64,000 nt of DNA from Isochrysis galbana. Taxonomy: Eukaryota; Haptophyta; Isochrysidales; Isochrysidaceae. The notes below the pieces were generated by a model, which was not told the origin of the DNA, did no database searches, and worked only from the letters and a program-made list of their open reading frames with translations. A program made the position numbers and the translations under genes. How positions within the stretch are numbered: the first letter of the stretch is position 1; each line of letters starts with the position of its first letter. Positions 50,934 through 61,800 of this stretch are shown here, in pieces. The stretch spans positions 1,240,456 through 1,304,455 of the forward strand of contig CM030944.1 in NCBI GenBank assembly GCA_018136815.1, given 5' to 3'.

Positions 50934-52325
50934 TGTCAGAGCAAGGCTGATCTCACTCTTGGAGATTGCCTGCGAGGGCGCGCCGGCAGCTAGCGCGGAA
51001 CGCGGTTCTTGTGGGGAGCTCATGGAGCTTTCCTCGGGGGTGACTACGGGCATGGTGATCGACGCACGACGCACGGCGCACGCACGGAGCACGGTGGGCG
51101 CGGAAGTGCGGAAGGAGGCTTGTGGGAGGTGGTGGCAGGCGACTGGGGGTGGCTCAGGCGCGTGCTTGACTTGTATTGACTCGTTGACTCGGGGTATAGA
51201 CTCGGGAACTCGGGGGGACTCGCTTGGGAACACGGTGGGACTCGACGAAGTTGCTACACAAATCACTCACAAGAAACCAAAAACCAAAGTCCTTGGGCTC
51301 GGAAAACTAACCTAAACACTCCGGAATCATACGATAAACAAACCCCTCCCCGCGCGGCGAAGGCTGAAGTCGCGATCGCTCGTCATGCGCGAAGATATAC
51401 GGAAAGAGAGCGCATAACTACGCCACCGAAGGGTTCGAACTATCGTTAAAGTGGAACTCGTCCGCTGAAGCCAACGCGGAGGGTCGAGGAGAGATCCAAA
51501 CTCGCGCGGGGGGGAGAAGGCGATGTGCGGAGAGACCTTCTAGACAAGCGACGAGCAAGGGGCGACGAAACAAGACGCGAGACGCGAGGCGCGTGCCATT
51601 CGTTCTTCCTTTCTTTCATCGAAACCGCGACGAAACTAACATTAAACGTCGGTGCCCCCTCCGCGAGGATCGCGAAGAAGAACGGACGAGATGGAGGCAA
51701 TCATCGAAGGAACCGCGAGAGGAATCAAAGCGAGGGGGGGAACAACGACGGCCGGAGGAAACGAACCGCGCGCGGGGGAGAAGAGAACCTCGCGCGGGGG
51801 GGGATTAAAATAACGGCCGGAGGCGACGGACGGCACGCCGAGGGAAAGAACCTGCCGCGGGGGGGGGCGAGGGACCGAGGGCACGGCGGGGCAGCGTGGG
51901 AGGGCGCGAGGCCGATCTCGGAGCGAGATCGCGTCCTTTCCCTCGCGGAGCGCGGAGAGACCCCCCACGAGATATCTTGGGACCGGAGAATGTTTTGGAC
52001 GAATCTTCTTGCCGTCGGCCGAGGAGAGGCGGACGGAGAGAGAGAGAGAGAGAGAGTCTCGCAGAGCGACTGCAGAACGAGAAGTCGAAGTCATGCCGGT
52101 TTATTACCTTAAACGAGCCAACAATTATAGTAACAGCAAAAACAAAATTCGAATCGCAAATGTCGAGACCAAAACCTGCAAACCTGGACTTGAGACCATG
52201 GGGAATCCGAATCTGTGTGTCTTGTGCGTCAGTGGCAACACGGGGAACTGTTCAATTGTAATTGTGAGCGCGTACCTTACACGAATATTCATGCCTACAG
52301 CCTTCAGATGGGCAGGAATACAACA
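50934..52325 (-). repeat. 3' LTR of the retrotransposon
   Basis: Starts (minus strand) TGTTGTATTCCTGCCC and ends at TG on the + strand at 50934. It contains a GA run at 52035-52054 and GC-rich G-tracts. Its outer end shares homology with 7562-8280. Confidence 0.75.
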
Positions 52326-52582
52326 CCCCCCGACTTAAATCGAGACGTCTCCCGATGTCGAGCCAAGAGAGTTCATTTAACCATACGAGACGAGAGACCT
52401 AGAGGAGGAGGATTAACCCATGGATCCAAAGCGAGCACAAAATCGGCAGCTTAGCGCGGCGGCCCCCGATTTCGTACGTCACGTCCTACCACGTTCTCCC
52501 TTTTACAGGAGTTTTGCTCGGGCAGTTGCGCTGGGTCAGGCGCTGACGCGACGCTAATCATCCACTTCCGGTCGACTTAGCG

Positions 52583-54520
52583 CTACGATCGTGAACGAGA
52601 ACGGGTACGACTTGAAGGCAGATCAGGAGGAATACGCTTGGGCTCTTGAATTGGACGTGGTATTTGATTTGATTGGGAACTTGAACTTGGACTTGAAGAG
52701 GAGTTTGAATTGGAGAGAGCTTGAGGTTGAACCGGACGGCTGTCGAAAGTGGCGTCGTACGACTCAACTAGATCAGCACAACGCCGCAGCAACTCAATTC
52801 GAGACTCCCAAGTAGCTTCAGAACGAGGATAGCCGCGCCACTTGACGAGATACTTGAGTGAAACTCCATCGCCCTTGCGATCGAGTAACTCTTCGACCAA
52901 GTACTCATCATCGGTGAGCGGAGAAGAATCGGTGATGGTGAAGTACGGACGAAGATTGGAGATGTGAACTTCATCCTTAACTTGTCGGTTTTCGAGATCG
53001 CGTAGACGGTAACGAGTGGCCGAGATTACTTCTTCTACTCGGTAGGGACCGGAGTAGAGGTATTGAAGTTTGTTGGCGTGGCCAGGGATTCGACGACAAA
53101 CTCTGTCTCCGGGCTTGAACGTGACGCCGAGTTTAGACTTTTGAGAGGCGGAGCGCATCGATTCGCGTTGCGCTTCTTGAGTACTTTCGAGGGCGGAACG
53201 CCACGACTCGAGAAGCTTCTTATTGAGCTCGGTGGCGTAAATGACGGCATCGGACGGAGGCCTAGGAGATGGAAGCAACTCGAGAACAGGAGCAGGGTCA
53301 GCAAGTTGAGCTGGAAGACGAAGCTCCCGACCAAACAAGATAGCCGCGGGTGACTTGGGTACGACGCGACCGGCGGTCGCTCGCATAGACATGAGGAGAA
53401 ACGGAAGGTGATCGACCCAATGGGCGCCGCCTTCATTGGAGACTCGAGTCATCGTGAGGAGAGTTTGTTGAGCTCTTTCCACTAGCCCTACGCCTTCGTG
53501 GCGATAGGCTTCAGTAGTGCTCAAGTCCGTGCCAGTCGCTTTGAGAATTAGGTCCACTAACCGAGAGCAAAGATTCGAGCCGGCGTCGGTTCGAAGTTGG
53601 CGAGGGACTCCATAACGAGATACGATGAGACGCATGAAGACGTCCAGACATTTCGCGGACGAGGGGTTACCGTTGCAAGGCTCAGCTTCAATCCAACGAG
53701 AGAGAGAATCGACGAAAACAATCAGCTTATCAAAACCGGAGCGGCCGGATACGAAATCGTGGGTGGGAGCCATCGAAAGAATATCGCAATAGACGACGTC
53801 GAAAGGATAGGATCCGATAGAAAGACCGGATGGATGGGCGAGCGGTCGCGGTAACGGTTTGCCAAGAGTGCATTCATGGCACTCTCGAACGTACTTCGAT
53901 ACAGAGGCGGATAGGCCAGGCCAGTAAACTCGAGAACGAAGTAGGGTAGTCATCCTTGTCGCACCTGGGTGACCAAGGTGGTCATGGTAGGCGCGGAGGT
54001 ACGTGTCACGAAGGGACTCCGGAATGTATAAACGAAGAGGAGCTTCTTCCGCCTCTGAGGAGCGGTAGTAGAGTAGGCCATCGCGAAGCAGGAATCGGGA
54101 CCTCTTCTTCGACGACGAGCTAGAGTCGATCGAAGAGGAAGCTTTCGGAAGGATCGACTCGAGTTCAGAAATGATCGAGCTAGCGAACTCGTCGGTAGAG
54201 AGCGCTTGACGCAATTCGTCGGCATGAGGCACGCCCACATCGAGATACGAGGAGGTAATCGACTCCGAAGATTCCGATGCTTGACGAGCGAGCCTATCGT
54301 TTGCTTGTTGGCGGCGAGCGGTGAGGGTGGATGAAGTAACCGCGGCGGCAACTATGTCGTGAATTTCGGAAGAATCGAAAGAATGGACGTCACTCTCCTC
54401 GAGATGGAGAGGATCGTGATCGGGCTCGAGAGCAACTAGGCGGGATAAGCCGTCGGCGTCCCAGTGAGTGACTCCAGGTTTGTGCACGACGTCACGACGT
54501 CGAATCGATATTCGGCTAGC
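52583..54520 (-). pseudogene. RNase H end, integrase and chromodomain of the retrotransposon
   Basis: Contains the zinc-binding HHCC region (HDHLGHPG ... CHEC), the integrase core with aspartates in VYCDIL and RTDAGSN and the glutamate in GLVERAQ (35 residues after the second aspartate), the segment LYSGPYRVEEVIS, and a chromodomain near the C-terminus (EYLVEELLDRKGDG, YLVKWRGYP, ATWESRIEL). It should be one polyprotein with the upstream RT/RNase H frame but is separated from it by an 8-bp tandem duplication at 54485-54500. Confidence 0.88.
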
Positions 54521-55455
54521 TTCAGGACCCATCGCATGAGGCGCGAGGCTGGACCACCGGTGACTTGATCTTTCATCGTGTGAAGCCAGCGCAAAGCCGA
54601 ATGGTCTACGACGAGGGTGAAGTGGCGACCCCAAAGATAAGGCCTCCAATTTCGGATCGATTCTAGCGCTGCTAGAAGTTCGATTTCAGTAACTGTCCAA
54701 TGGCGCTCAGCCGGACTCAAACTACGACCGTAGTATGCAACAACGCGCTCTCTCCCTTCGTCGTCTTTCTGAGCAAGGACGCCGGCGATGCCGAGCTTGC
54801 TAGCACCGTCGGTCTTAACGAGGAAAGGACGGTCGTCTCGAGGAGGTGCGAGTACGGGTTCTTCACAGATAGCTTGCTTGAGATCTTCGATAGCCTGGCG
54901 ACAGGCTTCTGTTTGCGACTCGACCGGGACATCGCACCCTTTCCGCGTGAGAGCGGTTAACGGCGCTGCACGGATCGCAAAACGGCGTATAAAACGGCGG
55001 TAGTACGAGCACAGTCCAAGGAAAGAACGGACGGCTTCGATAGAGTTGATTTGGGTAGGGTCGATTTTCGAGACGGCTTCCACTTTCTTGGGATCCATCC
55101 GAAGACCTTCACGCGAAACAACGTGGCCGAGATATTCAGCCGAGGTGGCAAAGAAAACGCATTTCGACATCTTGCAAGTGAGGCCCGCCCAGATGAGACG
55201 TTCCAAGACAAGATCAAGACGGTGTAACATTTGTTGGAATGACGACTCTTCCCTGGCCTGCAGCGAGTCACCTACGCCTGTCGACCAGGCGCCGACATCA
55301 TCCAAGTATGGCATACAAATCTCCCATGCCAGCCCACCGAGAACGGCGTCCATGAGGCGGCACATATACGAGGGACCGGATTGAACACCAAAAGGCAAGT
55401 AATTGAACTCGTACTTGCCGCGATGAGTAGTGAACGCGGTGATATGTTTATCGGA
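54436..55455 (-). pseudogene. Reverse transcriptase (C-terminal part) and RNase H of the retrotransposon
   Basis: Begins at KHITAFTTHRGKYEFNYLPF, includes the YLDD catalytic box (MPYLDDVGAW), the FLGLCSYYRRFI thumb segment and RNase H with TDGASKLGIAG, TEIELLA and VDHSAL. The N-terminal third of RT is gone; the frame reads straight out of the LTR. It ends out of frame after the CACGACGT duplication at 54485. Confidence 0.88.
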
Positions 55456-56032
55456 GGCCGGAGGAAACGAACCGCGCGCGGGGGAGAAGAGAACCTCGCG
55501 CGGGGGGGGATTAAAATAACGGCCGGAGGCGACGGACGGCACGCCGAGGGAAAGAACCTGCCGCGGGGGGGGGGCGAGGGACCGAGGGCACGGCGGGGCA
55601 GCGTGGGAGGGCGCGAGGCCGATCTCGGAGCGAGATCGCGTCCTTTCCCTCGCGGAGCGCGGAGAGACCCCCCACGAGATATCTTGGGACCGGAGAATGT
55701 TTTGGACGAATCTTCTTGCCGTCGGCCGAGGAGAGGCGGACGGAGAGAGAGAGAGAGAGAGAGTCTCGCAGAGCGACTGCAGAACGAGAAGTCGAAGTCA
55801 TGCCGGTTTATTACCTTAAACGAGCCAACAATTATAGTAACAGCAAAAACAAAATTCGAATCGCAAATGTCGAGACCAAAACCTGCAAACCTGGACTTGA
55901 GACCATGGGGAATCCGAATCTGTGTGTCTTGTGCGTCAGTGGCAACACGGGGAACTGTTCAATTGTAATTGTGAGCGCGTACCTTACACGAATATTCATG
56001 CCTACAGCCTTCAGATGGGCAGGAATACAACA
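55456..56032 (-). repeat. Truncated 5' LTR of the retrotransposon
   Basis: 577 bp matching 51750-52325 with one indel. It is cut at its inner side by the deletion that fuses it to RT. Confidence 0.9.
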
Positions 56033-56037
56033 AAATG

Positions 56038-56315
56038 TGCATATTTCATATTTCTCATTTCATCAGATATTAGCATTAGATATTAGATATTAGATTCTGC
56101 CTAGTGTAAGTATGTAAGTATACCCCCACTACGTGTACCGCCAGTAGCATACCCTAAGATCTCGTCATAAAACCTCAATCTTGACTTGGTGAATTTTCAC
56201 CCTTAGAAGTTGAAAGCCCGGTTTGACCGCCCTAGTACAACACACCACACACCACAGACAGACAGACAGGCAGGCACACACACACAAACCACACGACATT
56301 GTACACTGTACAATG
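56038..56315. other. Short spacer between two retroelement fragments
   Basis: AT-rich start with ATATTAGATATTAG repeats (56060-56092), CAGACAGACAGG and CACA repeats, then a 19-bp palindrome CATTGTACACTGTACAATG at 56297-56315 immediately before the inverted-repeat unit. Confidence 0.55.
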
Positions 56316-58167
56316 TATATGTTACCCCCCAGGAGCCAACGCGCGGTGGGTGGTGAAAGCGGTGATATGTTTGTGCGATTCTTTGATCGGGATGCCCCAA
56401 AAACCAGAGGCTAAATCGAGAGTACATAAAAAGAGAGAACTGAGCGGCCCTTGGCCGGACGCTAGCCTATCGATAGCCTCTACAATGAGGGGTAGAGGGC
56501 TGTCCTCGACGCGTAGCTTGGCATTAGTGTCGCGGTAGTCCACGCAGAATCGAACGGAGCCATCTTTCTTGCTGACCAGGACTACTCGGGAAGCCCAAGC
56601 CGAATTTGACTTGCGAATAATGCCGGCGGCTTCCATCTTGGCTACCTCCTCTTCTATGATGAGCTCGCCTGCGCGGCCCACTCTAGACGCAGCTGCTTGG
56701 GAAATTGCCCAGTCCACCGTGAAGTCGAGCGAACGCGACGCCTTGGCTTCGCGCGCATAACGGCGCAAGACCGGCATCCACTGGGCCGCCATTGCACCGG
56801 CAATGCCCACATAGGTGCGGCTGCGAAGGGCGCCACGGTGGGGCGACGGCGATAGATCCGCCATAGCGGATAGACGTCCCTCGACAATCTTCGAAGGCTG
56901 CAAGGACGGGAGTGAAGCCGTCAGGTACAGGCCAGTTGCTTTTTGATGGCCCGTGCCGTGCTGCCACCACGGCTGCACAAACTGCCGCGGTCGCAACCCC
57001 CCGACTAAGGCGGAGGCTTCCGCGTGCATTCGAGGATTTTCGACGGCAACGAAAGGCGCGTCGGCGCTCGCCATGGCGAGGAAGACTCTAGCGGCGGATT
57101 CGAGAGCCTGGCGTCGTCCCGGCTCCCGATCGAGCCACTGGCAACTCACCGCCGACAAATACGTGCACGGCGGATGCGCGACCACGAGGTCCCAACCTAG
57201 ATTTTGAATGTGAAGAGCATCTCCGCAGAAGTGGGGAATGTAGTCGATCTCCGACGGTCGTAGATCGCACGTCGCGACGTGCGCTCCGGCGAGTAGGAAC
57301 ATCGAAGACACGACCCCGCTAGCTTCACCGACGACCAGAACGCGGGGTGAAGGAATCCCCTCGGCCGCGTCGAGCGTCACGGCGTCGTGGATCGCCGCTA
57401 ACTCAGCGCAAAGCTCGTCAAAATGCGTCGGCAACACGGCAGAGGGTGATGAATGAGTGCTCGCGTCCGGCCGCCGCAAGGCTAGAGCAGCTTCGGCGAG
57501 ATGGCGGGGCAAGATGACAGAGGAACCGCTAGCCCGGGCACGGGAGGCGGCTAACATTTGGAGCTCGCGCGTAGGGGCGCGGGCAGTTTCAGTAGACTTG
57601 GCGGCCGAGGAACAACCAACCACGGCGATCCGGTGGATGGCCTCGGCAGTGGAATTCAGGGGAAGGAGATCGTCGCCCTCGAGTTTCGGTGGGCTAGACA
57701 TGAAGGGGGTTGGCTCCGGCGGGCGATCCCTGGAACGGGGATCCTCCGGAGAGCCGAGAGAAAGAGGAGACGCCGGCGTCCGTGTGGGACATGCACAATG
57801 CAGCATACCCTGACCCCCTGCATGCGACAAGGAAGCGGCGATCTGGCGGATTCCGACGCTTGGCATTCCTTGCCACTCATTCAAGACGTTGTGCAAACCG
57901 AGAAGCACCGGCGTTGACTGCGGCAGCGGCTTGAGATATGCGCGTGACACGTTCTCCTTGTACACGCCGTTCCGGTTGGCCACGCGGTAGGTAGTCTTGC
58001 CAGCTCCCCGGGGGACGTAAAATCTCCCAACAGCTCTCGGGGGATTTTCTCGGTCCCCCGATAGCTCTCGGTGGGGCTGTTGGCGATCGGGAGAAAATTT
58101 CCCCCGATAGCTCCTGGGGGCCCCCGGGAGCTCCTGGGGGGCGTTGGCTCCTGGGGGGTAACATATA
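56316..58167. mobile_element. 1.85-kb unit bounded by perfect 27-bp inverted repeats
   Basis: The 27 bases at 56316-56342 (starting TATATGTTACCCCCC) are exactly the reverse complement of 58141-58167 (ending GGGGGGTAACATATA). If the termini are taken as TATGTTACC, TA lies on both sides, as in Tc1/mariner-like insertions, but the ends are AT-symmetric so this is not proof. The unit holds the methyltransferase-like/RT frame. The right end adds further hairpin-prone CTCCTGGGGG copies (58040-58140). Confidence 0.6.
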
Positions 58168-58238
58168 CTAGAACTACGAACTACCCACCCACCAATTCCA
58201 CTATCTCCACTGTACACAGCCACCCCAATCCGCCCCAT
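56322..58238 (-). CDS. DNA-methyltransferase-like domain fused to truncated reverse transcriptase
   Basis: Open frame of 638 codons. Residues about 298-455 resemble a phage-type cytosine-C5 methyltransferase: an AdoMet-site-like VLVVGEASGVVSS, CDLRPSE, GWDLVVAHPPCTYLS with the PC dipeptide expected at motif IV, AVENPRMH matching the ENP of motif VI, and QPWWQHGTGHQKATGLYL. Residues about 520-632 are a Ty3/gypsy-type RT start (EEEVAKMEAAGIIRKSNSAW, VVLVSKKDGSVRFCVDYRD, LDLASGFWGIPI). The frame stops just after KHITAFTTHR, so the RT catalytic YxDD region is missing. The first 110 residues run through inverted-repeat sequence and may not belong; real starts may be Met124 or Met145. It is on the same strand as the neighbouring retrotransposon but not its direct continuation. 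Confidence 0.7.
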   Translation of the reverse strand: MGRIGVAVYSGDSGIGGWVVRSSSICYPPGANAPQELPGAPRSYRGKFSPDRQQPHRELSGDRENPPRAVGRFYVPRGAGKTTYRVANRNGVYKENVSRAYLKPLPQSTPVLLGLHNVLNEWQGMPSVGIRQIAASLSHAGGQGMLHCACPTRTPASPLSLGSPEDPRSRDRPPEPTPFMSSPPKLEGDDLLPLNSTAEAIHRIAVVGCSSAAKSTETARAPTRELQMLAASRARASGSSVILPRHLAEAALALRRPDASTHSSPSAVLPTHFDELCAELAAIHDAVTLDAAEGIPSPRVLVVGEASGVVSSMFLLAGAHVATCDLRPSEIDYIPHFCGDALHIQNLGWDLVVAHPPCTYLSAVSCQWLDREPGRRQALESAARVFLAMASADAPFVAVENPRMHAEASALVGGLRPRQFVQPWWQHGTGHQKATGLYLTASLPSLQPSKIVEGRLSAMADLSPSPHRGALRSRTYVGIAGAMAAQWMPVLRRYAREAKASRSLDFTVDWAISQAAASRVGRAGELIIEEEVAKMEAAGIIRKSNSAWASRVVLVSKKDGSVRFCVDYRDTNAKLRVEDSPLPLIVEAIDRLASGQGPLSSLFLCTLDLASGFWGIPIKESHKHITAFTTHRALAPGG

Positions 58239-58600
58239 CCAGGTACAGGCTCGTTGGATTTGTCATCGAGTCCTACTGTCTATGAAAAAGGGGCTGAATA
58301 TTCAGTATACCTAGGGCCTGTGAAACTGTGAAAATAGGGGAAATGGAAATGGGCAAATGGGCTGAAAAAAGAAAGTAGGAGTAGCCTCTATGCACGGTAT
58401 CTTTGCCGATCGAGATGTGGAGATCAACGGTTACAGTGAGGAGAGCCGCAGCGACGCCTCGCTCGCCTCTGACGGCGCGCCGCTCGGCCAAGCAGCGCAG
58501 CAGCAGAGCAGCCGCCAGCTCGACGCGCGCTGCGGTGAGGACACGGCCTCTCTCGAGCTCCATACAATCAGCGAGAGCTGCACTCTACCCCGCCCCAAGC

Positions 58601-59923
58601 ATGGCGCAGATCCCACCTGCCTCTCTCTCGTGGATTCCGTTGCTGCACAAGCTGTTGAGCCGTGGACCCGACTTTGAGGCAGACACCAAGGCGGCGCTCT
58701 GTTGTACGGGGCAGGAGACGGAGGTGGTGGAGGCGGCGGTGCAGCGTGCGAAGGCCGACGGAGAGCTCAACGCCAACGCCTTCAAGCAGCTGATTCTCGA
58801 GCGAGTCTCCAGCTTGGTGGCGGAGGAGATGGATCCTGCCACAGTTGACCGTCTTGTGGTTGGATATGGGATGGGGATGATGAAAGACTTTGAGAAGCGC
58901 TGCACGTCCTGCGGCGAGTTTATGCTGGCTGCGGAGGTCAGGCATCAGACGCAGCGCATGCGGGAGAGCGCCGAGGCACGACAATACGAGCACATGAACG
59001 CGCGGCAGTCGATGCAGAAGAGCAATGTGCAGGAGGCTCATGTCATGGAAGCAGTAGAGTTCAATCGTGCCTGGGAAACGAACATGGAGGAGTTTGAGCA
59101 ACGCGCTGCGCAAGTCGTTCAGGTCTGGCACAATGCCTATCGCGTTACAAACTCAACACCTATCCACACCTTCCTGAAATCAATATGGCCTTGTTCCACA
59201 GGAGTTGCACAAACGACACGACACAGCTTTGCGCGAGTTTGCGTCGAAGCATGCAGAGGAGACACTTGTGAAATTGAAGCCGTCCAAACTGATCCTGGAA
59301 CTCATGGAGGTGCGTGAGGGGTCGTTCACATCCGCGTTTGCTCTCTTGGAGCGCCTTGCACAAATCGTTAGCTCGGCCATGCACATAGCACATCCTACTG
59401 TTTCTCTAACTCCTTGCGCTCGTAGATACAAAGAAAGCTAGCTCGATCAGGGAATTACACTGAAGCGCAGAAGTATCAAAAGAAAATCAACGACATGGGC
59501 AGACGCGAATCCGCGGGTATGCAAGCGCAGGCGGAAGCTCAGCTGCGGAGCAAGGTGCAAGCCTTCAAGGCGTCACAAAGGCTAGAGATGGAGGCCTTGC
59601 TAGCTAGAATTGAACGTGGGCGCAGTGAACACCGTGGACACTGGACGGTCAGCGCTCAGCGGTTGATGCAAGCACACAAGAACATGCTTTCTGACCTTGA
59701 GACGAGGCAGAATCTCGCTATGAAACGAGCACATGTGACGGTGAAGACCGAGATTGTGCCCATAATGCGGCAACAGCGCGCCTCCGCTGATTTGAGGCGC
59801 GCGCATGTACGAGCGCTTGATACTCAACAGCGTGCGCCGCCTTTGCCCAAACAAAGACCGAGTCGAATGGCCTCAGATGCTCCAATGCGTAAGTTTCCGC
59901 CAGGCCGATGCAGCTCGCCTTGA
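58601..59923 (+). CDS. Coiled-coil protein of unknown function, three exons
   Basis: Exons 58601-59122, 59202-59309 and 59426-59923, all phase 0 with GT...AG introns, giving 375 residues. Exon 1 starts at MAQIPPAS and has an N-terminal helical region, then DFEKRCTSCGEFMLAAEVRH and a long charged coiled coil (EARQYEHMNARQSMQ). The joins rebuild AAQVVQ/ELHKRHDTALREF and LELME/IQRKLARSGNYTEA, continuing the helix. The pattern KLARSGNYTEAQKYQKKIN is like conserved coiled-coil proteins of cilia and the cytoskeleton in protists, but I cannot assign a named family. The C-terminus is basic and proline-rich. Confidence 0.72.
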
Positions 59924-60400
59924 CTCGAGGCAAGGAGCTCGTCATTTTTGTTTTAACGCATAAAAAAAGTATACCTTATACCTTATACCTTACATCTTAC
60001 ATGGCGCAGGCACCGCCTGTTAGGTCCTGGTAATTAGGCACTAGGCAATGGGGGGGCGCTGGGGCCAGCTCACGGGCAGCGCCCCCCCCCCCCCCCCGCA
60101 GGACGCCACCGCTATGGCGTGATACACGCGTACAGCGCCCCGCATCGGGCATCCGACAGTTCCCCCTGTGAGGCGAGAAGCGCTCAATCACCATCAGCCT
60201 ACACATGGAAAAACGTTCAATCACCATCAGCCTACACGTGGAACGCGTTCAATCGCCATCACCCCCACCGCATGGAAAAGCGTTCAATCACCATCAGCCT
60301 ACACATGGAAAAGCGTTCAATCGCGGAAGATCGTGGGGATCATGAGGGTAGCTATCCAACCCACACGTCATTTTTTCTCCCACTGTAATCACACCAACGT
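59924..60400. repeat. Minisatellite region, CACCATCAGCCTACACATGG unit
   Basis: About 60178-60325 carries five imperfect copies of a 28-34-bp unit of the form CGTTCAATCACCATCAGC plus CTACACATGGAAAA. A C-run lies at about 60083-60099. Frames through the repeat are not genes. Confidence 0.85.
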
Positions 60401-61800
60401 TATTAACATACAAAAACGCTATGCGGGCGGCCCCTCACGTCCAACTGTCGCAAAAGTTACTTGACGCCCTTGCGACGCGGCAAGACGCTCTCGAAGAGAA
60501 TTTGAAGCTTCAAACTCATATGACAAATCAATTGTCACACCGCATAAATACACTAGCTAACGTCACACTGAGGTTGGTCCATCCGATGCCTCACAACTCC
60601 CCAACCTCGGCAGGTGTGAAGGGGACAACGTCGCGTTGGTGAATGGTACGTGTACTCCCACCTCCAATCTGGGTGTGTGTCAAGGGGACAACGTCACGTT
60701 GGTGAATGGTGCGTGCACTCCCAACTAGTGAATGGAGTCAGACCACGTGTGTGTTTCAACATGTGAAGTGTCAAGTTGAGTCAAGTAACATCCAGGTGAC
60801 AACGAAAGGTGTTAGCAGGGATGGGGATAATTGAACGCTTTTGGTCTTGGGCCCTATGCGGTTGCTCCCCCCTTCCCCCTCTCCGCGGACAACGGTTCAC
60901 GGTTTCCCCCCGCACGCGGCTTCCCCCAGCGGAGACTCCCCTCTCGCCGTCCCGTCGCCCTTCGCTCGTTGCCGTGTGCCGTTTCCCTTCCCGATGGCTC
61001 CCTTGTTAGTTATTTGTACTCTTTACCTCCCGCGCGCGCCCCTTTTCGCTTCTTGTCCCGCGCGTCCTGCTCCCGTTAGTTAGGCCACGTTCTGTCGAAT
61101 ATGGGACAGGCTCATATTGAGCCATCAAATGTCCATAGTCTGTTTACAATAATAATCGAAGAGTTGTGACGATAACAATATAATTCCAACACCAACACTC
61201 CTCTTCCCTCTTCCTTGTTCTCAAGTAGTCAAGAGGCTGCAACCTCAGGTTTGGTTATTTTTTTACAAATGCCCCCGTGAATAGGATATAAAAAAATTAA
61301 GGGTAAAAAAAGGGAACCTCAAGTTGCATCCTCTCAAACACGCGATATTGCTTGAGGCCAAGATCATCGGGTTCCGGAGACAATGAAACTACTTGGCCAC
61401 GTCAAAGGGCGCACTCGCAATGTGTACTTTGGTTTTAAAACTATCCCCTTTCGTTTTGATGAAAGCAATGAGGTGTGCGGCGAGATTCGAGATTCTCTGT
61501 TTCGATTCAAGGTACACACATTGTATATACAATAGCTAGAAAGAAAGGGTGTGTAGGGGAGAGAGGAGAGGCACAAAGAAGAGTGACAATGACAAAGAGC
61601 ATGTGCGGCGAGGCCGGAAGCGGGGAATGCGGCCACGAGAGGTGATTTTTTTGGGGGGCAAAACCTACATATTTTTCGACATATTTGGGCAAGATTTTGC
61701 ATATTTCCCACATATTTCCCCCACATATTTGGACACGAAAAACTACATATTTTCGCTCAGTCCTAGCGGGATTTGAATTTGGGACGAGGTGTGGTTACGT
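60401..61800. other. Intergenic, dispersed repeats
   Basis: A 74-codon frame at 60421-60642 looks helical (LLDALATRQDALEENLKLQ) but lacks context. About 60625-60725 has two copies of a GGGGACAACGTCGCGTTGG-like segment. 60725-60845 is the inverted copy of 20877-20990. CATATTT repeats occur at 61665-61755. Confidence 0.5.

Larger units (their letters stand above)
50934..56032 (-). mobile_element. Ty3/gypsy chromodomain retrotransposon, young but defective
   Basis: Element in minus orientation bounded by TG...CA ends and an AAATG target duplication at 50929-50933 and 56033-56037. The 3' LTR is 50934-52325 (about 1.39 kb). A polypurine tract, AAGTCGGGGGG on the minus strand, lies just inside it (52326-52336). 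The 5' LTR keeps only its outer 577 bp (55456-56032), virtually identical to the 3' LTR except for one G in a poly-G run, so insertion was recent. A large deletion joins the 5' LTR directly to mid-reverse transcriptase, removing primer site, gag, protease and the start of RT. Remaining order: RT, RNase H, integrase, chromodomain. Confidence 0.85.

Noticed and set aside
56297-56315. Palindrome CATTGTACACTGTACAATG as a possible operator
   Set aside because: No gene start nearby in a fitting position; more likely a chance or transposon-associated palindrome.
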